Shown here in pieces: positions 38,341-50,400 of a stretch of DNA of 64,000 nt. Made by a program: the position numbers and the translations under genes. The DNA lies in the NCBI RefSeq assembly GCF_003254395.2, contig NC_037639.1:7265501-7329500 (forward strand), read 5' to 3'. The notes beneath the pieces were generated by a model that was given only the letters and a program-made list of their open reading frames with translations, was not told the origin of the DNA and ran no database searches. Origin of the DNA: Apis mellifera. Lineage: Eukaryota; Arthropoda; Insecta; Hymenoptera; Apidae. Each line of letters opens with the position of its first letter. Positions within the stretch are counted from its first letter, which is position 1.

Positions 38341-38442
38341 TGGGACTGGTTTACGATGTAACCAGTTACCAAGAGTTTCAATATGCCCGTTCGACGATGT
38401 GGCTGTCACTAATCAGTGCAACCGGCCATCAAGTAACTCGCA
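38341..38442. other. Element with two small stems; related to 22703-22752
   Basis: ACTGGTT (38345-38351) pairs with AACCAGT (38360-38366) around an 8-nt loop. GTTACCAAGAGTTTCA (38365-38380) is shared with 22703-22718. A second fold brings GGC (38401-38403) and CACT against AGTG and GGCC (about 38407-38433). The sequence is compositionally unlike its TA-rich neighbourhood. A frame is open through it (38273-38470) but is not recognised. It may be a conserved non-coding element. Confidence 0.35.
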
Positions 38443-40402
38443 TTGTACACACACACACACGTTTGTCTAATATTCGCTGGCACCGCGGACCACAGGCGTA
38501 ATCGATTGCTCGTAATTAATTCAATTTTAACGCATCCCCGTTTTCGATATTAATTGCGTCCCAAGATGAGAATACTGCCGATCCCATCGCCCAAGGAATG
38601 TTGACAGTATTCCATTCGAATAACGTTTAATCGAAACGGATATCGCGGATATCCTCCCTTCCTTTCCTCCCTCCCTTTTCGTCAGCCAACAAATATCGAA
38701 TTCGTCAATATATTTTTCCTCCAACCAATGTTAATCCAATTTTCCATTCTCGTTTCCACGTATATTCATCGTCTCATTAACACTCGGGTGTCGGTAAAAA
38801 TCACCACGGATTGGCTGGATCCGCTCGAGGAATCTTAATCCATCCGCGCCACCGAAAATGTCCAGGCACGAATAGTCCGACCAGAGAGGGGAGAGGAGAT
38901 CTCGAGGAGAAGACAAGCGTGTATTTATAGCGTAGTAACTGAGGTCGTCACGTGGGAATATAGACGGTCGGCGTCCATTGACGCGATAAATGTCGCTGTC
39001 AGCCATTAACGACGCTCGCCTTGCCTCATAATCAATGGAAGCTATCCGTGCCCACCCCTCTCCCTTCCTCCTCACCTCCTCCCCTTTCCCTTCCCGGTTT
39101 CCACGCCGTGGCTTCCACGAGAGGCTCGACAAATTAATTTTCCCCGTTTTTCCGCCTTCCAATTACCGCGCTGCCATCGCGGTATCGCGGTTCTTCGAGG
39201 TCCCCGTGGAGGGATCCACGCGCCCAGATAGATCCACTCCGCGGGGTGGTGTTAGCGGATATTCTCTCCTCCGGTATTCTTGGAGGCGGAGAGAAAGGTG
39301 TGGTGGATAAAAGCTGGGCTTCGGTGTCGCCATTCAGATTCGTTGTAACGTTGCTAAATTCGTTTCGGAGGGACGTTTCCTTGGATGTAACGCGCGTGAA
39401 GCGTACGTCGATGGAATGGCACCCGTGCCGGGACACGGAAACGTAGCCGCCTCGGCAATCGCGTATTTATAAACACGGCCGACGAATGAATCGAACGCGT
39501 TACGCGTGTGGATTAAAATGTTTTCGAAACATCGAGCCAGCGTTCACGTGTATATATATTTATATATTTATATACACGACAGAGAGGATCGATCGAAAAT
39601 GGAAAAATAATCGAGATTACGTTTTATTACAGTTAGATTTTAAATAATGTAAAGATATTTTTGCAACGCAAATTATAAGTTGCTTGATTAAAATATTATT
39701 AACTTAATTCCGAAGAAAAGAAATATTTTGGAATTAATTAATATTATTTAAACGTTGATTCGAGTCCTCCAAACAAACACTCTGTCCTTTATACATTCTT
39801 CAATATATATACACCTTGTCGATCTTCCTTGTCGCGATGTCGTAATTAATTTAACGATCCACTAAAAATTCTTTAAAAGCCGACGTATAATAGGAGCAAT
39901 TTGTTCCCTCGCCTTCGTAATCCTGGAACGAACCTCGTAACTGTCCTCTTAACGAAGCCGCCTTGGATGTAATAATAATACGTGATGACCGCGTCCGAAA
40001 AATCTGGGGCCCAAAGGTTTGAATGAAAGCCATAGGCGGCCGCGACGACTTCGCTCTTCGCATCCGTCGTTAACAAGATAATAACCATCCGATTACACGT
40101 TTAATTCTCCGTGCTTAAGATGCGAGCAGGCGATAAGACGTGACAAATATTGGCCATAACTTGGACGTAATAGCCGCCCACCGTGCTGACAACATGATAA
40201 AACGGTAGAACGAGACGACGAGATGCAGGATGAGGGAGGATGTTGGACGGAGAAAAAGGATGGCGAGACGAGGACACACGCGTGTGCGTTCGTGCGTGCG
40301 TGTAGAAGAGAGAGACGATGGATGAAGGGGGAGAGGGAAGGATGGATGGATGGGGAAAACCTGTTTCGCTTCGTTGAAACGCGGCTATCGGTGCTGATCG
40401 TT

Positions 40403-40422
40403 CCTCTCTCTCTCTCTCTCTT
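40403..40422. repeat. (CT)n microsatellite
   Basis: About nine CT dinucleotides. Confidence 0.9.
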
Positions 40423-42267
40423 TTCTGACGCGATTAAAAAGATACGGTATAGCGCGGATCGGGGAAGCAAATTCGGTGGTTCTGAAGTTAGTTGCCTTTG
40501 AGCCTCGATTTAGAATTGGCGGAACGCTTTATTCGATGTTTCTCAATGCCCTTTCGAAAGGTAGAATTGGATTCTTCTTTTCAGAGGAGAAGGAAACCTT
40601 TGATGTTTGACCCTTCGATGAGAAAATGAACGCGTGTTTTTTTTTCTTTTTTTTTTTTTCCCTCCCCTTTTCGCACGGTTTCGCGGTTCGAAAGGGGAAA
40701 GGTTGGAATTTGGATATGAGAATTGGCGGTTCACTAGGTTAGGATTCTGTAGAAATATTGGGTTAAATTTTAAATCGGCATCGATCGCGAAACAAGGAAG
40801 GGAAACACGAACGCGTGAATTTTACATGCGATCATCTGGAACGAGGCGAAAATAGGAATTCGACGTTGTGCGTTTTATTTTATATCGTTCTATTAATTCT
40901 TCTCCTTCCACCCTTGGGAACAGAGACGAACTTGCGTAATTTATTAAATTTACTTTTTAATTAAAACAATGGAAGATTTAACGACACGAAGGAGTGATAA
41001 AGTTCTTCTTCAGTGTTTGGGAGGAAGAACGCGTTGTGTCAAGGCCGCATAAGAAATTCAAGCCGAGCGTGAAGCATGCACGTGAAAATTAACAACTTAA
41101 CTTGGTTACCCAAGAAGAGGCTGTGGTACTCCCTTGGAAGCACCGCGTTAGCGCTAGCTCGACCCGGAAATTCGTCGATGCACGACGATGAAACTTAACC
41201 CATTATATCTCTCCTCCCCTCCTCCATTCCGCTGTCCCCATACTTCACGCTATCCATACTATCTACGTCGTTATTTCCCTTACGTTGTAATTTTTCACAG
41301 GGGAATCGCTGACTCGAGTTGTACGCATGCGACTACTTCCACTTTAACTCGAATTACGGCCACTTGTATCTGAAAATTCTTTACAACCAGCTTCCCTTCC
41401 TTCTCGTAAATTTAAAACGTTGCTGATTCGATAGTTTTTTTTATTCATTTTTACGAGAATTTCGTTACAAAATAGGGTTATATACGTGTTAAAGAACATG
41501 TAAAATTTAAAGGTATATTAGTAGATCAATAAACGAAAAGATACAAAACTTCCTTCTCAGGCCATCAATTTTCCTTTTCGAATTTCTTGATCAATTATTA
41601 CAAGCTCAGTCACAGAATCCACGTTTTCTTCGTTAAAATTTTATAAATTTACTTTACCCAAGTAAATGAAATTATTCCTGTTAAATCACTTTTATAAAAA
41701 GTGGAACTTCATCAAACACTTTCGTAATTTTCACTGAAGAATACTGTATCTTTACAATTCCTCGGAGGATCCATAAAAAATCTTGATATCGCTCTCGATA
41801 TTCGTAATAAAATTAAATTCTCATTATATTTTTTTAAAATATTATAATATTATCACGAATGAGACTTTATTCGCTATTGTTTCATACTTTCGTTCGGTAT
41901 ATATATTTGGCATGTATATAAAATTTCGTGTATTTTCGGAGATGAATAATCATCGATCAAGGGCAGCATCGTGCGCGTTCAATTTCCACCTGATCTTGGG
42001 GAGGCGACCGAAGGCGAATTGCGGCGAGACTTGGCACGCCTGGCACGAGCTTAATTCACCTGGAATAAACTATACTGACCATTGTCCATTATCCCCTGTC
42101 CTTTGTCCAACGTTAACGGTGGCCCGTGCGAACTCGGTTTCTCACCACCGACACGCTTCGCCGGATCTTGCATCCCGCGTTCCCGATAACTTTGGAACGC
42201 CGTTTGATCTGCGCCTATCATACGGCCCACCCAGCTTTGTCCCGACCAAATTCTGCTTCTGGATCCC

Positions 42268-43186
42268 GAAACCGAAATTCGACGGTTAAACTTGTGATAT
42301 GATGATACACGTGGTTTCGTGAAACCATATGATAAAAATACAGGAAGAAATTTAATTATCAATATAGAAATAATCCTTACGTGGATTCATGTCAATTTTA
42401 ATTTTCACTTTCACTTTCTGTTCAAAATTCGTTCAAGCTTTCGAAAATATTAACATTTCTTCCTCCTTCTTTCTCCCTCTCGATCTTTGACAACTGGAAA
42501 CCGAAATTCGACGGTTAAACTTGTGATATGATGATACACGTGGTTTCATGAAACCGTGATAAAAATACAGGAAGAAATTTAATTATCAATATAGAAATAA
42601 TCCTTACGTGGATTCATGTCAATTTTAATTCTCAATTTCACTTTCTGTTCAAAATTCGTTCAAGCTTTCGAAAATATTAACATTTCTTCCTCCTTCTTTC
42701 TCCCTCTCGATCTTTGACAATTGGAAACCGAAATTCGACGATTAAACTTGTGATATGATACACGTGGTTTCGTGAAACCATATGATAAAAATACAGGGAG
42801 AAATTTAATTATCAATATAGAAATAATCCTTGTATGGATTCATGTCAATTTTAATTTTCAATTTCACTTTCTCTTCAAAATTCGTTCAAGCTTTCGAAAA
42901 TATTAACATTTCTTCCTCCTTCTTTCTCCCTCTCGATCTTTGACAACTGGAAATCGAAATTCGACGGTTAAACTTGTGATATGATGATACACGTGGTTTC
43001 GTGAAACCGTGATAAAAATATAGAGAGAAATTTAATTATCAATATAGAAATAATCTTTGCGTGAATTCATGTCAATTTTAATTTTCAATTTACTTTCAAA
43101 ATTCGTTCAAGCTTTCGAAAATATTAACATTTACACGCGTTATGGATCTATTTCTTTCTTTCTTCCTCTCGATCTTTGAGAACTGG
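42268..43186. repeat. Tandem array B: four copies of a ~228-bp unit, each with a palindrome
   Basis: Copies start at 42268, 42497, 42724 and 42950 (GAAACCGAAATTCGACG; GAAATCG in the last) and end with a CTCGATCTTTGA(C/G)AA(C/T)TG segment. The first three have periods of 229, 227 and 226 bp. The fourth is altered near its end. Each unit carries a hairpin: TGGTTTC-GT-GAAACCA in copies 1 and 3, and GGTTTCATGAAACC or a close variant in copies 2 and 4. There is no open frame or transposon terminus. Divergence is only a few percent, so the array is probably fairly young. Confidence 0.95.
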
Positions 43187-43370
43187 ATCCAAACCGGATG
43201 CGGGATCACGATAGATAGAAACAACGATCGTGGCAATAACGCGGCCGCATAAGAGGCGGCACGGAGAGAGAGAGACAGAGGGGAGAAGGTGCCGCGCTGA
43301 TTCCGGGGCGGCAAAAATCCGCAGTAAGCGGCAATAAAGTGTTAGCCGGGGCGCATCAACTCGCGACGAC

Positions 43371-43424
43371 TAATTGCCGCGACCGGCAATAATCGGTCGC
43401 GGCCGTGCGCTTGGCCGGCAATTA
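43371..43424. repeat. Nested inverted repeats built from CGGCAAT
   Basis: TAATTGCCG (43371-43379) is the exact reverse complement of CGGCAATTA (43416-43424). Between and overlapping them, GCCGCGACCG (43376-43385) pairs exactly with CGGTCGCGGC (43394-43403) around GCAATAAT. A third option, ATTGCCG with CGGCAAT (43373-43390), excludes the 10-bp stem. The element could switch between folds, or could be a cluster of inverted binding sites. Confidence 0.8.
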
Positions 43425-43484
43425 TTTTTACGACAGCGATGATATTGTCCATTTATTTACCGTAGCTGGCCGCAAACGCGGTGG

Positions 43485-43501
43485 CCCGCCCTCCCCTCCC
43501 C
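43485..43501 (-). other. C-run motif (potential G-quadruplex on - strand)
   Basis: Runs CCC, CCC, CCCC and CCCC are separated by single bases G, T and T. This gives one-base loops on the - strand. Confidence 0.75.
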
Positions 43502-44807
43502 TCCGCGCTGCCAATATCGCGTTCACCCCGCGGCGATGCTAACGCTCCTATAAATTCCCCGCTATTTGCCCGCCCGTGGATGGCTCTATTCCGTTATGGC
43601 GCGCCGCTGCCTACCCTTGCCAGCTTTTCGGTCGGGGGATGTTTTTAGATGCTTCTCTCTCTCCTCTGTTCCTCCTTGATTTTTTTGAAACGGGGCCGCG
43701 AAGAGGTTTTGTCAGGACGAGAAGAGGGAGGGGTTGAGCTGCGATATAAATGAATCTGAAATTTTTTTTGCTGGGATGGAGGGAGGGGAAAGGAAAGATC
43801 GAAGATGGAATATTATCCGTTGAAAGAAAGATAATAAAAAATAAAATTTTATCGATCGCGCTTATATTGAATTTATAAGAAAGAGTTAAAAAAAGTTTGA
43901 AATTATGTAATAGATTTGGCTGGATTGTTTGATATTAATGGGGAAGAGAGTTTTATATATACTGGTGGTGTTGTAATTAGTGCAAATGTGAAATGCTGTA
44001 TTTAAATTAGTTTAATGGATCACCGAAATGATTTGATATAAATGTTACGCAGTGTAGTAATTGAAAGAGAAAAGAAAAAAAGAGGGAGATAATTATATCA
44101 TCAAGCAAGAAATTAATAAAGAGCGATGATTTCGATAAAATTTGTAGCTTGGGGGGGAGAAAAAAAGAAAGAAGAATAAAATAAAATAAAATTATTTAAC
44201 GCGAATCTTTCTACATTTTGAAATTCATATTAAATGGATGGAAGCTTTCAAAGATAGCTTTCAAAAATTTATTTCTTTTAGTCTGGTTTTAATCTAGTTT
44301 CAAAAGAAATTGGATTGAATGAAAAAGAATTTTTTTTCTTTCTACTACAAAAAAATTCAATTATTCCTTTTAAACATTTCACTGGTACAAAAATTCCGTT
44401 ATCCTCTCTTCTCCGTTATCATCGTGCTCCCTATTCTTCCCTATCGTCGCTACTTTCTCCTCAGTTCCGAAGAAAAATTCTAACAATTATACAATATTCC
44501 AAAGAGGGAATTAGAAACGGAATAACAAAGAAAAATAAATTGTTCTGTTTGAATTGGACGAATAACGCGTACACTCCGTTATATCCATTTCACTTATCAG
44601 AGACACGCAGCCAACAGTCCATAAATTATCCTGTCATCCGTCTAATGCAAATTAGAAAACTCGCGGACAATGCTTATTAAGCCCCTTAAAAAAAAAGAAA
44701 AAGAAATCGGAAGAATATCATCCGTTGAAAGAAAACCTACGCATGATCGCGGTTTTCGTTCCTTTTTCACGACTCGTTGTCGTTCCTCTCCACCCATCCA
44801 CCCACCC

Positions 44808-44825
44808 CTCTCTCTCTCTCTCTCT
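44808..44825. repeat. (TC)n microsatellite
   Basis: TC dinucleotides followed by TGTCAG, giving an acceptor-like end but no donor or recognised exon. Confidence 0.85.
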
Positions 44826-45466
44826 GTCAGCCCTGTTTAACCATCGCTGCATCGCGTTCTTTGTATCATTCGCATTTTTCTCTCTGTCCCTCCATTGTCC
44901 CGGTCCCCGGCTCAGATTTATGGCGCGTTATTACACGCCGCGATTCGTTTTACCGTGTCGCTTTGTTGGCCGGCCCGGTTCGGATAAAGAGATGAATATT
45001 CTGACCGATGCATAATTCTCGGCCGCGCTACGTAATTCTGAACGAATTTAATTGGCTGTCTCGCGCTTTCCACGGTGATTGTTTATTTTCGCCAAAGTTT
45101 TATGGAAAACGTTGCGATGAAGAACGCGGAATAGGGGATGGAGGAAAATAAGGAAGAGGAGGAATTGATAAATTTTGGGAGAAGGAGGAATTGTAAAAAT
45201 AAGGAAGAGGAAAATTCGTGCTTGTGAATCGTGGAAATATAATTATGGATATATATGTGTATATATAATTATAATTAAGTTTCGAAACAAACTGAGCCTG
45301 TTTAATTGAAGATTATACGCGGCGAAAAAGGATTTAAACGCCGTGGAAAAAATTTTGTGGATATTATCTTTTTTCCTTCGCGTGTTAATATAAAGCGTCT
45401 CTCTTTAATTAATAAGATTCGTGGAGGATCGAGAAACAAAAGAAACGCTGCGCTACGTGAAGAGGA

Positions 45467-45488
45467 TATATATATATATATATATATT
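45467..45488. repeat. (TA)n microsatellite
   Basis: Eleven TA dinucleotides. Confidence 0.9.
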
Positions 45489-46487
45489 TTGGATCGATGA
45501 ATATGAATATATCGTCAAATCTCGAATATTTGATAGCGACGCGAAGTGAGATAAGGGTTAATTAATTTTTTTCAATCGATAGATCGAATCTTGGCTGTAT
45601 ATTAATCAAATTTCATACCATATACATTCGATGTAATATATGGAACATATGATATATAGATACTTTTTAATTGCCTATCACTGTAACAGATAACGAAACG
45701 TTTCCACGAATTAATCTTCACCGATTCGTGGGTGAAGAAGGATGGGTTAATGAAAAATCATACGATACCATCCACGTGATTTAATATTCCATTTTCCATG
45801 CGCCAGCGAAATGAATTTTTCAGTTAATGAATCGCGCGGTTAAACGGCCGCATCTACTACATCCCTTGTCTATTAATCAACTTTTATTCCATCGATGTGT
45901 ACAAAAACGATACACGCAATAGAATAACGGTAATAAATCTGTGGAATTTTTATCAATTCGCGAAAGCCAACCAGCTCCGATGAAAAATCAATCGCGGATA
46001 ACAAGATTTAAATTTCTTTTTCAATTCCTAAAATTTACCCTGTAATAATAAAACGCGCGAATAAAACGTTGTTTCATAAACTTTTCATTTCATTTCGCAA
46101 AAAAAAAAAAAAAGAAATCCGTTCAATCACATTATTACCAATTTTACATCCCCGATATTACATCCACACACGCTACCCCACGTAACTAACTACCCCTTCC
46201 TTCGCATCGACCTCATCTCGAAGCGTTTCTACCTTGAAAGTGAACCCGGATACACGGCAAAAATCCTTACTTCCTGCAAAATATTCATATAACGGGTTGG
46301 GATAATGGTAGCGCGGGTATAATAGAGTTTTCACGGCGACGCTCTGCCCAAATTATATACGGAGCCGATATTATTAACTATTGTGCAACACAGCTTATAG
46401 AAGAGGGGTAGGCTGAATCGAATCAAAATTTTCCGAAAATTAACGACTCTTGATTCTTCGTGATGCGAAAAAGGGAAATAGAGAAAA

Positions 46488-46502
46488 AGAGAGAGAGAGA
46501 GA
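46488..46502. repeat. (GA)n microsatellite
   Basis: About seven GA dinucleotides after an A-rich stretch. Confidence 0.85.
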
Positions 46503-46671
46503 CACCAATTTGCCGTTGATGAAAGGCTCGTATTTACAAAAAAATAAGCCCTATCGAGTGGGGAGGAGTGAGAGAGGGGTGGTTTTAAAAGGGAACGCGT
46601 TTCGGCGGTCGGTCGGAACGAGAAGATCGACGGTGGACTGCAGGCATGGCCGGTGTTTAAATAGTGGCCGC

Positions 46672-46691
46672 CGCTATTTGCATGTAATTAC
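46672..46691 (+). promoter_or_regulatory. POU octamer fused to a homeodomain core
   Basis: ATTTGCAT (46676-46683) is followed after one G by TAATTA (46685-46690). The pair reads ATTTGCATGTAATTAC and sits in a locally GC-rich segment with CGCTATTT (46672-46679). Single motif matches are weak evidence; the adjacency is what makes it worth listing. Confidence 0.35.
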
Positions 46692-47338
46692 CTGGCTGAC
46701 GATTTAACATTAGCAACGCTGCATTTATACAACACCGTTTGCAACCGTTCGTTACGCCGTCCGTCGCGTTTCGCTGCTCTGGTGTGCCATTCAGAGCCGT
46801 TCTAAACGGTCCTTGGACAAGCTTCTGTAATTCTACACTACCCGTCTGACGTAGATTTTGGGAAACTCCTGTTGGAGACGATTGAAACGGTTATTAATGT
46901 TTCCCCGGTTTTACACGAAGTTAAAACTGTAATTATAGATGACCAATTTATAGCCTACAATTTTCGCGATAAAAAAATTCGAAAAAACTTTTCCAAACCC
47001 TTTGACTCCCAATAGCCCTGCGTATCCTCTCGTTAGATCCAATAGTCAATGGGAGGAAAGAGAGAAAAAAAAAAATCATCCCGCAGAAAGAAATCGTATT
47101 CGGTTTCGCAAAAAACCATTTTAACCCATATCCTATCGTATCAACTCTAATCCACTCTCAAAACCACTCTACTTTCATTCCGATCCCCGAACGAATCACT
47201 AAACCATTCTCGAAAAGAAGAGAGAGACAGAGAGAGAAAGAGAAAAGGTAACAAAGAGATAAAAGAAAAAAAATGATCTTTCTTTTTCAAATTTATCTTT
47301 CATCCCCCGTTCTATTTTCCACGGTCCACCGTTCGCAA

Positions 47339-47360
47339 TCTCCTCCTCCTCCTCCTCCTC
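47339..47360. repeat. (CTC)n microsatellite
   Basis: About seven TCC trinucleotides. Confidence 0.9.
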
Positions 47361-47471
47361 GTGGCAATTTCCCATTCGGGAACGGTTGGGTCCTCATAAA
47401 ATTCCCTCGCAGACCGCGCTCTCGCGCGCGTTTTAGAGCGGTCCATTCGAAGCGGTGAACCAGATCGGAGA

Positions 47472-47493
47472 GGGAGGGAAGGGGAGGAGGGGG
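47472..47493 (+). other. Potential G-quadruplex (+ strand)
   Basis: G runs of 3, 3, 4 and 5 (47472-74, 47476-78, 47481-84, 47489-93) with loops of one, two and four bases. Confidence 0.7.
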
Positions 47494-50400
47494 CATCGTT
47501 AGGCGGGTACGTACTATAGTTGGATCCAGTCGCGATTCCAATGAATTTACCAAGCGTGGCCCGGCCACAGTTCCTCTGACAATTTCGCGAAGCACGGTTG
47601 GTCCACGGTCGAAGCGGCACACGGCCGCCATTGGCCCGGCTAATTTAAACCGGGGACACAATTGGCCGATCCGCGGGGTGATCTCCCCATTGACCGACCG
47701 GTGCAGCTGTTATGAGGATCTCAATGAGATGAGCGACGTGGTCAGGTGGCCCGGTTACTTCATTCTGTCCCTCCTTACTCGGCCCCCCCCTCTTCTTTTA
47801 TCCTCGTATATTCATCCTCGCTCACCCTCTCGCTCGCGCGCGACCCCATGTGTCGTCTCTCAGATATTCTCGCTATTTATAACTCAAGAATGGCGAGAGA
47901 GGATCGCTTTGGATCGAGCCCCGAGCTTGGGTGTGCTTCTCGTTGATGGAATTAACCGTTGCCCGGTTCGTGGATGGGATGTGTTTACTACGAGGCGTCA
48001 GCTGTAGCATCCTTCCTAGCTGCTGGATCCTTCCCGGCGAATCGAAAAATGTATGCAAACAAGATTTTAAAGTAATTTGAAATTCATGGATATTTGTGTA
48101 TATTTATTTCAATACATTTCTTTTAGAGATATCGTATCTATTGTACGTTTGAAAATTATTATAAAAATAGATAATTTGTTATTTATATATATACGTATCT
48201 ATTTTTATAACGTGATACGTTTCAACGTAGAATAGATACAATTACGAATATACTCGACAATATGGATTCTGTGAATATGCTGGTTGAGAATTTACTTTGG
48301 GAGAATTGTAGTAAAATTAGACTCGTTACGAGAGGCGGAACGAGTAGATAGAGACGCCAATGGAAATTCGAGCATGGATATTTTAACTCTTAAGGGGATG
48401 AGTTAACTAATTGGTATAGTTGTCGACAGATTCTTCTTAGTCAGTTCTCTCTTGATATCTATTCTTATGTAGGTATTAATAGAGGATAAAAATTCCCTGG
48501 AGGCGATTTAACGTGAAATATATGAAGGATAAAGTGATTCATGAAAAATTATAAAGGAATAATTCAGTAAATAATGGATATTCAATTGAAAAAAATATTT
48601 CACGTTTTTCGGAATAGAAGAATTTATCTTTTGGTACACAAATAGAAATATAACGAAAAATCACAATTTTTATTTTAACGCAACAGCATTCTCACTCGGT
48701 AAGGGATGAAAAACGACGTATCGCCACTTACTTTTAATCCGAATAATATATTTCACGAGGAAACATTTCTTTTCCAGGGGAAAAGCACCCTAACGTCGTT
48801 GACAAATTCTAAAAGTTTTTACCCGGCCTAGATTGAAAGCAACTGGAAATAACAAAATACACGGTAGATTTTGTTTTTTTCCTCGTACCCGACCGAGTGA
48901 TTTTTCCACTGTCTGAGTGTCCCGTGGAATGTACCTGCGCCCCCGAAACTTCCTTTAAAAGAAATGTAACAAATTCGCAGAATTGAGGTAGCCGCGAAGA
49001 AAAATCCTCTCCGTCAGAATAGGAAACACGCGAAACACGAATATTTGACGCGATTACTTTCTAGAACGACGAACGGGGAAAAAATACGTATTAAATATTT
49101 CAACGGAAAGAACTTCTTCATCGCCTTAAAATTTGCCTTAAAACTCCGATTAAATCGTATTAAAATTGGAAAAAGTTTGAATCGCTATAACTCGGAAGAT
49201 AGTGACTTCCGGTTAACGAACGAACGATCGTTAGAAGCGGGGAACCTTCCCCTTTAAAATGCTTTTTCGTTTATCCCGATACGACTTCCGGTTCCCGAGA
49301 TATCGTCGTGTAAAGGAAAGGGTAATTTTTGAGCGTTTACTATCCCCGTCCTTGTCCCTTACTCGGACCTCTCGCTCGCTCCTTCTCTCACTGACCTATC
49401 TCAAAGTCCAGACGAGTGACAGACGCGATTCCTGGAAGAGCGTAGTACGCAGTTCCAGGAAAGAGTGTAGGTCGCGGGCCCATTCATAATTTCTGCGCTT
49501 CGCGGATAAAATTTTGAATCCTTGTATCTCCGCAACCGATCGAGATATCGGGATAAAACAAAAAGCGATTTCAACATCACAGCTTTCTCTATTTACCGAG
49601 CGATCATTGATGACAAAATTTTCTTATTTTCTTCTCGTATTTTTTCCAAAAAAACACGAAAGATCAAAGTTGAAACTCTTGCTATAATTTCAGTATAAGT
49701 TTAAGTAATGCAATTGAGATATGAATTTAATCGTAAATAAATATAGTTTATTTAAACGATGGAACGAATAAATAATGTTATAAATGATCGTACGTTTAAA
49801 AAATATTTTCGAATCGCATTGAATGTACGATTCACATTTTTATTCGTCGAAAATCGAATCGGCAATCGTTCCAGATTTTATTCTCCATTTATTCCGCTCT
49901 TAAATTCAAATCGCCGTATCAATAAAATTGAGGAAGAGGGATGAAGCTTTGTCACGCGATATTAACGTGCCTCGGTGTTAAAGGAGTCGGGAACGTCGCG
50001 TCGAACGACGATGGTGACGGATTACGACAGAGGAGAAGGAGAACGACGTAAGGGTGGAATTTTTGCGCGGGTGAAGGAGGAGGGTGGTTCTGGAAACCGT
50101 GTAATTTCTACGGAGGTAATAAAACTCAGGCTCATGGGGGAATAACATCCGCGGGGCTAAATTATCCGCGACGATGCGCAATCCTCTCCTCCGGAGGGGG
50201 AGGCGTATAAGAGCGTACACGGCCACACGTTATTTACGTAAATTAAGACGTGGATGCGTACGATACGAGGTGAGGCACATGTCAAGCCACGTGAAAAAAT
50301 AAATTGCGCATGCCGTGTCGTATAAACGTGCACGGCGGCCATCCGTGTTTCCGATGTGACATCCACGTGCACGTAGTAATAATAGGAGAGGAAATAATTT

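Larger units (their letters stand above)
31761..42267. other. Non-coding spacer with several repeats and motifs
   Basis: AT-rich to mixed sequence. Distinct elements are annotated separately: a stem at 35194-35220, a 37-bp tandem duplication at 35980-36062, a CpG-rich block at 36930-37330, long (TA)n at 38225-38259, and homopolymers. Frames at 36610-37227, 38731-39162, 40093-40470 and 41783-42289 have no recognisable domain. Confidence 0.6.
43187..43680. other. GC/CpG-rich block adjoining array B
   Basis: Immediately after the array the sequence becomes GC-rich, with GCGGCCGC, repeated GGCAATAA/CGGCAAT motifs, a nested inverted repeat (43371-43424) and a C-run motif (43485-43501). It lacks an open frame of note. 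It resembles a cis-regulatory or structured element, but no binding factor can be named with confidence. Confidence 0.5.

Noticed and set aside
38330..38366. miR-92-like seed ATTGCAC near a small hairpin
   Set aside because: Identity stops after the seed, and the adjacent stem is only 7 bp. A microRNA precursor needs a much longer stem.
41783..42289. 168-codon open frame on + ending at array B
   Set aside because: The frame ends inside the first repeat unit and contains no known domain. Its composition looks more protein-like than most, but that alone is not support.
48445..48475. Ratchet-like TTATGTAG followed by GTATTA
   Set aside because: The pyrimidine tract is only moderate and the donor is weak (GTATTA). 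It is not distinguishable from chance.
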